Assembly: GCA_001599975.1 (NCBI GenBank)
Contig: BCIO01000004.1
Span: 3,011,328-3,075,327, forward strand
Direction: 5' to 3'
Source of the DNA: Cystobasidiopsis lactophilus
Taxonomy: Eukaryota > Basidiomycota > Agaricostilbomycetes > Agaricostilbales > Chionosphaeraceae
DNA length: 64,000 nucleotides
Each line of letters starts with the position of its first letter. Positions within the stretch are counted from its first letter, which is position 1. A program made the translations under genes and the position numbers. The notes beneath the pieces were generated by a model, which saw nothing but the letters and a program-made list of their open reading frames with translations, made no database searches and was not told the DNA's origin. Positions 54,075 through 64,000 of this stretch are shown one piece after another.

Positions 54075-54582
54075 ATGCTCCTCAAAGGCAGTTGTGTCTG
54101 CGGCCATGCTAAATATACGCTCAACGCTACAAAAGAGATGCTGCTCATGTCGGCCTTTTGCCACTGCACCTCCTGCCAAAAGTTCAATGGCGCGCCCTTC
54201 ATTTGGACGAGTGAGTGCTCCTCTCGTCCCAGCCTCATCGTCTTCAGATCTTGTCGCCATAGCTACAGCCCATTGGAAAGAGCAGGCGGTCCAGTTTGAA
54301 GACTTTGAGGGAGCCGTTCGGAAATACACGCTGCCCGAGAAGCCATGGAAGACCAAGCTGCGATGTGCAGGCGGATGCGGCTCGCCATTGGGGACATACA
54401 ACTCGAAAGAATCGAAGTGGTCGATATGGCCATCCACTTTGGCAAGGGACGAAGGGGGCAACATCATCGGCAAGGAGCTCATGCCACCAACCTCGCATCA
54501 ATTTTACGATACCAGACTACTCGATGTTAACGATAGTTTGAACAAGTACAAGACTTATGAGAAAGCAGGCGAGAGGCTATGA
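54075..54582 (+). CDS. GFA-fold (glutathione-dependent formaldehyde-activating-like) zinc protein
   Basis: Small cytosolic zinc-binding protein of the GFA/Mss4-like superfamily; most members have unknown substrates. Two exons split by a 42-nt GT-AG intron after GAPFIWT (near 54211-54252) give about 150 residues, normal length. Zinc motifs read KGSCVCGHAKYTLN, then SAFCHCTSCQKFNGAPFIWT, then LRCAGGCGSPLGTYN, followed by a C-terminal region with IWPSTLARDEGGN and TSHQFYDTRLLDV. It ends KAGERL at 54582. A damaged partial copy lies 1.7 kb upstream. It converges on the Zn2Cys6 gene, with only 17 bp between the two stop codons. Confidence 0.88.
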
Positions 54583-54599
54583 ATTGTACGAGATTTGCA

Positions 54600-57212
54600 T
54601 CATGGCAAGGGCAAAGTAAAGGCGGCCCAAATGTCCTCCGAAAAGCTGCAAGCCCGGCAATGAGTCAAGGACCAGAAATGAGCAGCACCGATAACGCACT
54701 CAACGTTGGTTGAGGTGGCTGATATCACCACGTCCGTGAACCTCGCCGACTTGTTGGGAGTGGGAGCCTTGAGCTTGGCTGACCCATAGTGCGGCAAGGA
54801 GCCAGCGTTTTCGATAGCTGACACTAGCTCTCCAGAGCTGTGGAGATCTAGAAGGCTTCGAAGCAGTAAGATGAATTGGTGGGAGTGGTGCCAAACCGGA
54901 AGGGATAGACTGTCCAGGAAATCGCAGGTCAAAGAAACCAAATCGATGATCGCTGAGAGCAATGCGAGTGAGTTCTCTATCGTCCTTTTTTTCTTATCGC
55001 AACGACTCACAATCTTCATAGGAGTGCATCTTGGCAAATGCCGGTCGGCAGAAGCGAAGCAGAATCAAAGCAGCGTAAGTGATCGCAACAAAGGTAGCCA
55101 GCTGGGCATTCTTAAGCCAGTCTGATCTTCCGAGTGACTGCTTGGCCGTCCGCAGAACACCGCACGCAGCTGGATAGGCTTTCGCGAAGAAGTGGCTGAC
55201 GTCGGTCATTCGATGCTCCTGGGCATACGACAAGCAAAAGCTAGAGATGTGCAGCATAGAGTACTGGTAGAGACTTTTAGGGGGCACGGAGCGCGAAAGT
55301 CAGAGATTGTCTCCAAGTCAGAAGGGCTAGTGACTAACAAGTTGATGCGAGCCGTGTGGTACTGCTGCATGTCTGCGCCGCCAGACCCCGCTTCCGCCCG
55401 AGACACCTCACGACTCGCCGCAAGAGAGCGAGTTTTCCACACTCCGAGGTCAACCTCAAATCCGTTGAAGACAAGCATAGGGTCGATGTTTAGCGTGGCG
55501 CCATCATCAGACAACCCACTTTGGAACAGCACCAAAGTTCGAGTGAGGAGACCGTACAGCTTCACGGTTGCAGTGGTTAGGCAGTCGTCCGCAGAGAGGG
55601 GTGATGGCAAATACAGATCTGGGCAGCGGGTCATGGTGTTTTGCTGGCAGAGCGGCGGCCTCCCAACGAATGCGGCGCTCTCTTGATCTCGATACCAGCA
55701 GAATAAAAAGGTGCGAATCCGATTCGCTGTTTCTGCGATGTCCACCGAAGAGTCGTCCTTTTGCTCGGCGTAAGTATCGACCCGGTGGAGCTTGAGGTCG
55801 AGGGCAATGCTAACTGCCAAGGCAACCACTATCGTTGCGAAATGAAGAAAGTCCGATGTTTGTAATGGAACTACTCACACTGCTGATTGAACTCTCGGGC
55901 AAAGTGGAGGCTGGGGTGTCCGGCTAGGGGCCAGATGGTGAGCAAAATCAGTCCTTGTGCGGTCGAAACGGATTTGGCCCCTAGCGCTGGAAGGTCGAAG
56001 GCAGTTGACTTTGCAAGCTTAACAAGCTCCAAAGTCAACTGCGACTCGGGCTGTCTGAAGGTCGCTGCTGCCGCGCACACTGCCCACCACCGCTTCGTTA
56101 GAGCCAGAATCAGCACCGAGATACAAGTTGCCGACGAACCAGCAGTCAACAGACAGGCAGAAGAGTCCATCAAGTAGTCCACAGAGTGCAAAGCCGGGTC
56201 CAAAATCGGAAAGTGGAAATGCAGCTTGGCAAAGTAGAAGTCGCGAAGAGTGGTGATGGTCTCCCTGCGTGCGTGCATTGGTTCGAGTTCAACGCTTTTG
56301 AACCAGGATGATGCAAGCAACAGAGACCTACAAATCGCAGAGCTGAAGAATCTTCTCATTCATGTGTTCACGCACTGCTTCCTCTTCGAAGAACCGAGGG
56401 TTAGCTACCCCTTCCCCAAATGCCACCTCGTCGTCTTCATGCAGAGGAGGTCTCGATTTGGTGCAAGCGGAGCCTTCCTTGATGACTTCAAAGGCATTGT
56501 GCTTGTCGACGGAAATCGCCTTCGGCGCGTCGACCCTCGCCTTCAACCCGGGGATCACTTTCTCGGTTCGCAAAGATAGAAGATCGGAAGCTGCAGAAGT
56601 GGCCGGGTCGCCATTACTTGCCGAGGCGCGAGGAGAAAGCAAGGAAGCAAAGTTGGTAGGTGGCGAGACGACGGGGAAGGTCGGCAGCCATTGGAGGCCC
56701 ATGTTAGCTGGGTCGAGTGATGGATCGGAGAATTGAGGCTGGTGAAGAATGGATGCTAGAGGTGCGCCGCCCTTGGGGTGATTCGGGCTGCCCGTGGCGT
56801 TCGTGGCAGAGGCCGAGCTTGCCTTCTTCGTAGAACCCAAAGGACGTCCTGTTTTGTTTAATCTTTGGCTTCGCGTCATTTTTGGAGCTAAATGGGGACG
56901 CTCACCGGTCCGTTTAGGCTCCTCAAAGGCGCAGGACAGCCCAAGCCGGGAACAACGAGAGCATCTGCTCAGGTTGCCCCAGAACCACCGTTGACCGAGT
57001 CAGCCGCATTTCATCGAGCTCACAACGTTGAAGATGACTCTTACGGAGGAGCGAGGGCGCCATCACATCTTATTTTACCTCTGGAGTTGCTGGTCAGCCA
57101 ACCTTCGAAATCGGGTCCTTCAAGCTCGAGATGGCTCGCACCTCCTACAAGTGGAGCAAGCCCTTGGGGCCCTCTTCGCCAGCGATGCATCTGAACTTTC
57201 TGGAGATGCCAT
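54600..57212 (-). CDS. Zn2Cys6 transcription factor with fungal-specific TF domain
   Basis: Nuclear regulator. ATG at 57212 (MASPESSDASLAKRAPRA) leads straight into the zinc cluster, built from three exons: ACSTCRRGKIRCDGALAPP, then RCSRCSRLGLSC, then FEEPKRTGRPLGSTKK. All six cysteines are present. A Ser/Pro-rich linker follows, then the TF domain: HARRETITTLRDFYFAKLHF with FPILDPALHSVDYL, KRWWAVCAAAA, GLILLTIWPLAGHPSLHF, NRIRTFLFCWYRDQESAAFVG and ARINLLVTSPSDLETISDF. The C-terminus near 54600 contains HSHQFILLLRSLLDLHSSGE. Placement of the first two introns is supported by the correct cysteine spacing. Targets unknown. Confidence 0.85.
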
Positions 57213-57894
57213 GCCCTTGCTGCTCCCTGCGCTCTCTGCTCTTCGACTGCTTCTGGGCACAAGTTTTGACCAGTGCGGGATGCGTCGGTCGTCTTCCCGG
57301 ATCCCTGTCGAAGTGTTCCTTGTGTGTTCTCCTTGCGGTGGGTCGCTTAGAATGGTGGACGGCTGCTGGTGTCCTGCTGTTGCTCTTTGTGGGGTCTCGT
57401 TGCACGCAGGGCCAGCGGTAAAACGGCCCGAGAATAGTAACCGTAGGGCGCCCTTGCTCTCAAGTTCTCAAGCTTTTTCCAACCGCAGCATGGCATTCTT
57501 TGGCTCTTGTGTTACATTATTCTTCTGCCCCAATCATGGCACATCACTGGCGAGCGAATGAAACGGAACTTCGCCCTAACGTGCGCCCAGAGTGTGGATT
57601 TTGATGTTGAAGGCCAACTGACGCGTCCACATCTAACTTGCTGTAGTCTTGATTGCTATTCTGCTGCGTCGAAGTTTCCGAAGATGTAAACAGTCGCGTC
57701 CGCCGCAAAGAAGTGCGCATCCCCGGATGGAAGAAGGCATGTGCCCTTTTCCAAATTTCACCGTGGCAACGCCCTCCATTCCAAAATCACATCTGGCTTG
57801 GCGAAAAAGAAGAGAGTTCTCACACGCACACCCAGATGCAAAGCCTCGGACCATAAAGCTTGGCCTTCACAAAACCACCAACGAAGTTGCACAA
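57213..57894. other. Divergent promoter region
   Basis: Between the Zn2Cys6 regulator (minus) and the RNase T2 gene (plus). Open frames here have no recognisable domain. Confidence 0.4.
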
Positions 57895-59147
57895 ATGCGC
57901 TGCTTCGCTGCCATTGCTGTCCTCTTCTGCTACTACACTCTCGCCGCGGCTTCACACTGCAAATTTGGCGTCTTGTCGTGCTCCCCAGAAGCCGAAAATA
58001 CGTCTGCTTGCTGCGTTGCCAAGCCAGGGTAGGTCCGCCGACTTCGCGATGTGGATTTTGCCAACTGATCACGCTCCACAGCGGCGCGTTCCTGCACGTA
58101 CAGGTAAGCTCACTTTGCGGCGATGTGGGAATCCAGGGTACTCAGGCTCGCCGATAGCTGTGGAATGTCGCCAAAGGCGCTGCTGACCCCGAGTCTTTTG
58201 GCATTCACGGATTGTGGCCCGGTACATTCTATACTTCCAGGTTCGATGACTGATTTGACTCAGTGTTCTGTGATGCCCAGACTACTGCGACGATGGATAC
58301 CCACAGGTAAATTGGCCAGAGATTGGTACCTCTACTTAGCTAAGCATATGCCGCAGGAATGCGACGCGGCTCGACACTACACTGCACTGGATATTCGTGA
58401 TTTCATCAAAGAATTCAGTCCCAACAATGCCAGTCAGATCATCGACTTCATCGAAAAGTCAGTCTGTTTGCTCTGTCGTGTTCTGATCTGTCCGCTTTCT
58501 AAGTTTTCTCTCCTATCTACCATCAGGTACTGGATTTCCTCTGTCAAGACCCCATTTGGTTTTGTTGCCTACGAATGGTTCAAGCAGTACGCCCGAGTGA
58601 TTGCCTGACGAATGCTTGCGATTTATTCCCATGCTTTGACCAGTGGCACATGTGTCAGCACTATGAAACCATCTTGCATCGAGGGATACAAGACGGGACA
58701 AGAGGTGCGTTGTTCTCTGCTTGCACTGAGGTTCGGAGTGCTAAATTTTTGATCAGGTCGTTGCTTGGGTCCAAATCGTCCTCGGTCTTTTCAAAACTCT
58801 CAACACCTATCAGTTCCTGGCTGCCGCTGGTATAAAACCTTCCACTGAAGTCACCTATGAGTCGGCGCAATTGGACGGTGCTCTGACCCAGGCAGGCGGG
58901 TTTAATGCCGATGTTTGCTACCTTTGCCTTCACATGATCATGCATACTAATTCGTAGACTACAGTTCATCTGCAACCATGATGATGAGGTGATAGAAGTC
59001 CGGTACTCTTTCCTCGCTTCGGGACCAGTCCAAGATGGCGCCTTCGTTAATGCCAAAGCGAAAGGCGACAAGCACAAATGTCCGCAATCTGGCATCAAGT
59101 GGTTGCCCAAAAAAGCCTCGCATGGCAACCCCAAAGAGGAACTCTGA
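57895..59147 (+). CDS. Secreted ribonuclease T2
   Basis: Acid RNase of the secretory pathway. ATG at 57895 starts a signal peptide MRCFAAIAVLFCYYTLAAA. Splicing of several introns gives HCKFGVLSCSPEAENTSACC, then GAFLHVQLWNV, then the first active-site block ESFGIHGLWPDYCDDGYPQ with its catalytic His. It continues ALDIRDFIKEFSPNNASQI and then the second active-site block AYEWFKHGTCVSTMKPSC. The usual sequence of that block is HEWxKHGTC; the first His is Tyr here while Glu, Lys and the final His are kept. The C-terminal part has VQIVLGLFKTLNTYQFLAAAG and FICNHDDEVIEVRYSFLASG, ending HGNPKEEL at 59147. Full RNase T2 length. Confidence 0.9.
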
Positions 59148-59856
59148 TGACTTGCTTGTACTTCAACCTTCAACCTGACTTTGCTTTTGTCACCGTTTCG
59201 ACGACCCGGCTGAAATGTCATAGGCCCAATTGCTTGATTTTCTTGCTTTCCGCGTCCACCATGTTTTGATAGGACCTATTATTGACGTCCGTGAGAAGAC
59301 CATCGCCCAGTAATGCTACTGTGCCCGGTACCGGCCCATGAGCGGTCTCTTCGGCCCCTTTTTAAAGGTGCCGCCCGGCGTGCTCCGTGGCCTTTGGCCC
59401 TTTCTTACACATCTGCGGGTCACTTTTCTGCATTTTTGTTCGTTCTGTGCGTACTCGCGTCCGGGCTCAGGTTGAGATGGGCTCTGCTCGTCTGCTCTCC
59501 CGTGCATTTTTGGATTTCACATCATCCGCCGACTCGTTTGCCAGTGGCAAAGGCCTAGGCCTCGCTCTCCACTTCTTGGCGACTACTCCGCACATTGACT
59601 CTATCGCGGGGTCAGACGCCGATGTACTTCGATGTGTCCGCTCTGCTCCAACTGTCCCGACGGCTTGCTGGATATAGCGTTGGGGGCGGGCTGGCCCTGC
59701 CAATCCCCGCAGTAAACCTTGTTGGGGAGACAGAAAGATGCTGGACGCGGGCCGTTACCAACATTGCCTTCATTGCCGCAGGCCGGCAACAGTTGCAGGA
59801 GCCGCCCGCCACTGCGAAGCTCTTCTTCTCCTCACGAACTTCCGAAGCCGCCCACC
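59148..59856. other. Intergenic region, promoter of transporter gene
   Basis: No supported exon. Only short open frames between the RNase T2 stop and the transporter ATG, which has a good CCACCATGT context. Confidence 0.4.
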
Positions 59857-62167
59857 ATGTCGCTCAAAACCGAGATGGGGATTCCCAACTCTGCTGCTGC
59901 CTCTGTCCCGGAGCCCGAAAAGTACTCTGAGGCCGCTGACCTCTCGCACGTCGAACACCTCGACAGCTCGGGCGGGCACCAGGGCATCCTGCACGTCAAT
60001 GATAGCACCATGCAGTAGGCCACCTATCCTCAATTCCAGTAGTTACACTTCTGACCAAGCGAGCAGCCGCAAAGATCTCATGCTGGTCAACGCGCCCGAG
60101 CAGGGCATGAGCAACAACGCTATTGTGGTCGCGTGCTGGCTCCAGGCCTTCGCATTCACTAACCAATGGGCTTTGGCTTTGACCGGTAGTCAGGCCGTCT
60201 TCATTGCTCGCGATCTTGGCGGAGCCAGCATCAGCGGTACGCCACCCCTCTTTCACTCCCCGACCTGTTGCTAAAATTACACCACGGACAGGCTGGTATG
60301 GTGTGTCATCATTTACCCACCCTCTCGGAAGCAAGAGTGCTCAATCCATCTCCACAGGCTCGTCTCAGCTCGTTGCGGCTTCAGCTCTTTTCCCAGTACG
60401 CAGTTGCTAACGACCTTGAGAGAGTGACTAACGCATCTTCTGCTCAGATTGCCTCCTATCTCTCCGACTTCATCGGCAGGAAGGTCACGATGCAAATCGC
60501 ATGTGTTATTGGCTTCGTCGGCGCTGTCGTTGGCGCCACTGCACACACTGTCGGGCAGGCTTTAGTCGGTCTCTCGCTTCTGGGAGTCGCCGTCGGATTT
60601 GGTGCTACTATGTGGCCGGCCATCGTGAGTGCTGAGACTTAAAAGCGTGGGCCAATGCTGACCAAAAGCTTTCCAGGGCGACGTTGTCCCAGTCAAGCAC
60701 CGTTCTTTGATCTGCGGCTTCCTCGACTTGGGAGGATCAATCTCCAACGCTACTGCGGCTCTCATCGGAGGCGCATTCACCAGCCAAACCAAGCTTGGAT
60801 GGAGAGCAAACTTTTGGTTCATCGCCGGACTCTGGGCTCTTTGCGGCGCTTGCACCTTCTTATACCATCCGCGCTACGTACACCTACAGAAGAGCAAGCT
60901 CCGTGCTTTGGCGGACATGGACTGGATTGGCGCCTTTCTGAGTATGTCAAGCTCCCTCAACAGCGGAAAGACCCATGCTCATTCAGAGACTGCAGTCACC
61001 GCCATGATGACTTTGACTCTCGTCGGTCTCTCTCAAGCCACCATCTACCCATGGAAGAGCGCGTTGGTGCTCGGCCCCTTCATTGTTGGGCTGGCATTGA
61101 CCGTCCCTCTTGTTCTGTGGTGCCGCTTCCACGAAAACGCCATCCTAAAGCCATCGCTCTTCCTCTTCTGGAACTACCCTTTCTGCCTCATCACCGCCTG
61201 GCTCAGTGGCTGGCTACTCTACGGCCTGTCGGCTTTCCTGCCTACTCTGCTCACCGCTTACTACAATGCTGGCGCGCTGCGTGTCGGTGTCTTGCAAATG
61301 GCCTCCAACGCCATGTACATCGGTGCGTCTCTTGCGACTCTATGCGTTGCTCTGACTGACCGAAGCCTTCTTAGTCTTCACCCCTACCTACTCGGCATCC
61401 ATCTCCCTGCTCCACGGCCGATTCAAGACCCAATACGCTTCAGCCTTCTTGATCGGCATGGTTGGCGCAGCTGCACTGACCAGCTTGAAGCCCACCGACC
61501 ACGTCTCGAAGTGGCTCGGTCTCTCGTGCTTGACCGGTATTGGCTCCGCAGGCACCTCGGGCATGTCTTTGGTGCGTGTCTGGCCTTGATGTTTCTCATG
61601 AATTGACTGAGAGTGGCATTGCAGGTTATCACTCAGTACAGCGCTGTCCAGTCGGATCTCGGCATCGCCATTGGTGTCTCCAACGCCGCTCGCGCTTTCG
61701 GCGGCGCTCTTTCAATCAGCATCTACTTCACCCTCTTCTCGAACCGTCTCGCCAAGAAGCTTCCTGAGCTGGTTGCCTCGGCTGCTGCTCAAGCTGGCCT
61801 CCCTGCTGCCTCGATCCCAGCCTTTGTGGGCGCCATCGCCACTTCGAACGCAGCCGGTCTCGAGGCCGTCCCCGGCATCACTCCCGAGATTATTGCGGCT
61901 GGCAGTGCTGCAGCTCTCAACAGTTATAAGTATGCCTTCGATGGCATTTTCCAGGTAAGCCTTAGGTGTCCTCATTCGACTTTGCTCGATGCTCACGTCG
62001 TTTCTGCTCAGGTCACCGCCGCTTTCCTCGCGTTTGGATTCCTTTGCGTGTTGTGCATGCACCGCATCAAGCGCGAGCGAATGAATGGCGCCGTCGCTGT
62101 CCAACTCGGCAACGCTTTGGGCTCTGACAGTCCGGACGAGAAGTCGGTCGCTAACATGGAAGCTTGA
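59857..62167 (+). CDS. MFS transporter, TRI12-like efflux type
   Basis: Plasma-membrane proton-coupled exporter of small molecules or siderophore-type compounds. ATG at 59857 (MSLKTEMGIPNSAAASVPEP) after a Kozak-like CCACC. The cytosolic N-terminus is followed by about 12-14 membrane segments: NNAIVVACWLQAFAFTNQWA, then IASYLSDFIGRKVTMQIACV (the MFS loop 2-3 G-x-x-x-D/RxGRR type motif, here DFIGRK), GDVVPVKHRSLICGFLDLGG, WRANFWFIAGLWALCGACTF, FWNYPFCLITAWLSGWLLYG, AIGVSNAARAFGGALSISIY and AAFLAFGFLCVLCMHRI. Multiple introns split it. The VPVKHR block and overall order fit the fungal TRI12 family. Substrate unknown. Confidence 0.85.
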
Positions 62168-62326
62168 AAGTGGCTGTATGTTATAAGTTTGTCTAAACTG
62201 GGTTTAATGTTGAGGGTTCAATGTGCAATGGAGGATTCATGTACTACTGTTCATGGTGGCAACTTCCCTATCCGAGCTGAAGAAGTGATCCCTTTCATAC
62301 ACCCTGATTTTCCTTAGTGGATAGCT

Positions 62327-64000
62327 ATGGCAGTGAAACCCGAACGAGCTCGCCTCTGCCGGTGGCAAACAACGGGATCTTGGTGCTTGCACATGAACGA
62401 CGGGGAACGCGTCCATTTTGGGCGCATGAACGGCAGTTCCAGCTCGGACAGCCTGAAAAGGCTCAGGATATCAGAGACGCCAGACTCTGACTTCGGAGAT
62501 GAGGACTTCAGGCGGTCCCCTGAGCCCATGTCACCGCCCTCTGCCGTCGAATTCACAACACCGTTCCAGAAGCGGACCGACTTCCTGGAGCGGCCTGGGA
62601 GCGCCGTCAGCGACCCTGGGATGCGCTCTTTCATCAGTACAGCGGACTCAGACGCCACCCAGAAGGAGGCCAGCGACCCAGTCTCGCCAGCTTCGCCGTC
62701 ATCCGAAGCCAGCTTCACGGAATCGCTCCCGGACAGCGGCACGCCCAAGCGGAAGCTACCCAACCTGCTGCCTATCAGTTTATGGAGCTACTTGATGGAG
62801 GAGATCCGCGCCGAGGACCTGGAGGATTCGCAAGGCCTGAAAGCGGAGCGCATCTCAAACTTCCTCTCGGTGCCCATGGCGGTCGAAAAGATGATCATGT
62901 TCGGCTACGCTGTTTGCCTCGACTCGTTCCTTTACACTTTCACCATCCTCCCGCTTCGGTCGGCAGCGGCCGCCGTCCAGCTCTTCTCTAATTACACGAC
63001 CGGCTTTCGGCAGCGCCCCCGCTTGCCCGTGTCACAAAAATGCGACCTCGTCAAAGGGCTTCTAATCGTCCTTTCAGCTATTATACTGCATCACATCACT
63101 GACACAAGTCAAATGTATCATTCCGTGCGCGGGCAAGAGGCCGTCAAGCTTTATGTCATTTTCAACGTTTTAGAAGTGAGCGCTATTACCTTGTTCTGAG
63201 CTTCATGATGAGCTCACAGAGCGTGATATAGATTGCGGATCGACTGTGCTGCTCCTTTGGGCAAGATCTGTTCGACTCTCTTTTCTCACGCTCCACCCTT
63301 GGGCGGCGGCAAGACGGTAGCCAGCCGCGCATTCGCCCAGCACTCCTCTTTGGCATGTCTCTTTTATACATTCGTAAGTAACGATCAATTGCGTGCGGCC
63401 AGACCTGCTGACAAGAAGCATCAGTCGCCCACACTCTCGTCCTCTTCTACCAACTCGTAACTTTGAACGTGGCCATCAACTCCTACTCCAACGCCCTCCT
63501 AACCCTTCTCATGTCCAACCAGTTCGTCGAAATTAAAGGGGCAGTGTTCAAGAAGTTCGAAAAGGAGAACCTCTTCCAAATGAGTTGCGCTGGTGAGCGC
63601 TTCCCCTGGGGCATGCAAAAGACCGAAATTTTGAGGTTGTGCCCAGACATCGTCGAACGGTTCCAGCTCTCGTTGTTATTGACCATCATTGCTCTAAGAA
63701 ACCTAATTGAGGTCTCTGGCTCCACCTTCTCAACGCTGCCAGCTTCGTACATCTCGATCTCCATCATTCCGTCCATGTCCATTATCCACCGCATCTTCAC
63801 GCCCGCCGTCATCGTCTTGTGCTCTGAAATGCTGGTTGACTGGCTGAAGCACGCTTTCATCACCAAGTTCAACCACATCCGCCCAGCAGTCTATGGCCGG
63901 TTCATCGATGTGCTGTGCAAGGACCTTTTGCCCGACCAAGACTCTCGCTATGTGAGCTGGTGTTCTATTTTGTGCGCCGAACCGGGCTCACTGAAAGATC
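62327..64000 (+). CDS. TAPT1 / EMP65-type ER membrane protein, 3' truncated by window
   Basis: Membrane protein of the TAPT1 (CMV receptor, DUF747) family, whose yeast relative Emp65 sits in the ER membrane. ATG at 62327; a second ATG at 62394 may be the true start. The N-terminal 150 residues are Ser/Pro/Asp-rich and disordered. Membrane parts follow: MAVEKMIMFGYAVCLDSFLY, FTILPLRSAAAAV, DLVKGLLIVLSAIILHHITD, then the diagnostic VRGQEAVKLYVIFNVLEIAD (family: GQ..IKLY.iyN.LEi.D). Later come LVTLNVAINSYSNALLTLLM with NQFVEIKGAVFKKFEKENLF and DIVERFQLSLLLTII. The coding sequence runs to the right edge and the C-terminus is not in the window. Confidence 0.9.

Overview
The window is nuclear DNA of a basidiomycete fungus. 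Nearly every gene is broken by several short spliceosomal introns (mostly 40-70 nt, a few apparently under 40), intergenic spaces are short, and the gene set is fungal: Zn2Cys6 regulators, AA9 lytic polysaccharide monooxygenases, a GT32 glycosyltransferase, a TRI12-type efflux pump and a CDC42 GTPase ending in a CAAX box. The lineage inside Basidiomycota cannot be fixed from the sequence alone. Exons were joined by eye. For the genes where I summed exon lengths, the total is a multiple of three.

Layout. 0-6 kb: a partial unknown gene, a phi-type glutathione S-transferase, two tandem paralogues of an unknown small protein, and a small protein with a glycine-only tail. 6.7-16.3 kb: the most unusual stretch. 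Three same-strand paralogues share an acidic N-terminal region with an RSFGH(V/I)P motif and an RWD-like domain. Two of them continue into a UBE2Q-like ubiquitin-conjugating (UBC) fold in which the catalytic cysteine position is occupied by Trp or Val. A Trp-Gly-rich, probably disordered protein lies inside the cluster. 17.6-39.3 kb: mostly housekeeping genes. These are SF3a60/PRP9, an acyl-CoA-synthetase-like membrane protein, eIF2B delta, PRP16, a Zn2Cys6 regulator, the mitochondrial phosphate carrier, a MAPEG protein, a polytopic membrane protein, a mitochondrial GGQ-type release-factor-like hydrolase and DDX41. Three of them (PRP9, PRP16, DDX41) are spliceosome factors.

39.6-64 kb: two tandem AA9 enzymes with GPI-like tails, a SET-domain lysine methyltransferase, an unknown helical protein, a GT32 glycosyltransferase, CDC42, an F-box-like protein, a decayed duplicate of a GFA-fold gene, a small secreted protein, a 100-N assembly gap flanked by an exact 95-nt repeat, the intact GFA gene, a second Zn2Cys6 regulator, an RNase T2 with one altered active-site residue, a TRI12-like MFS transporter and the 5' part of a TAPT1/EMP65-type gene that runs off the right edge.

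The best candidate for something undescribed is the tandem family of UBE2Q-like pseudo-E2 proteins. Other points worth a second look are several GC-AG introns, very short introns, the AA9 Gln-to-Glu change, and the tandem 3.9-5.2 kb pair. No transposon, virus-like element, rRNA, tRNA or CRISPR array was recognised.
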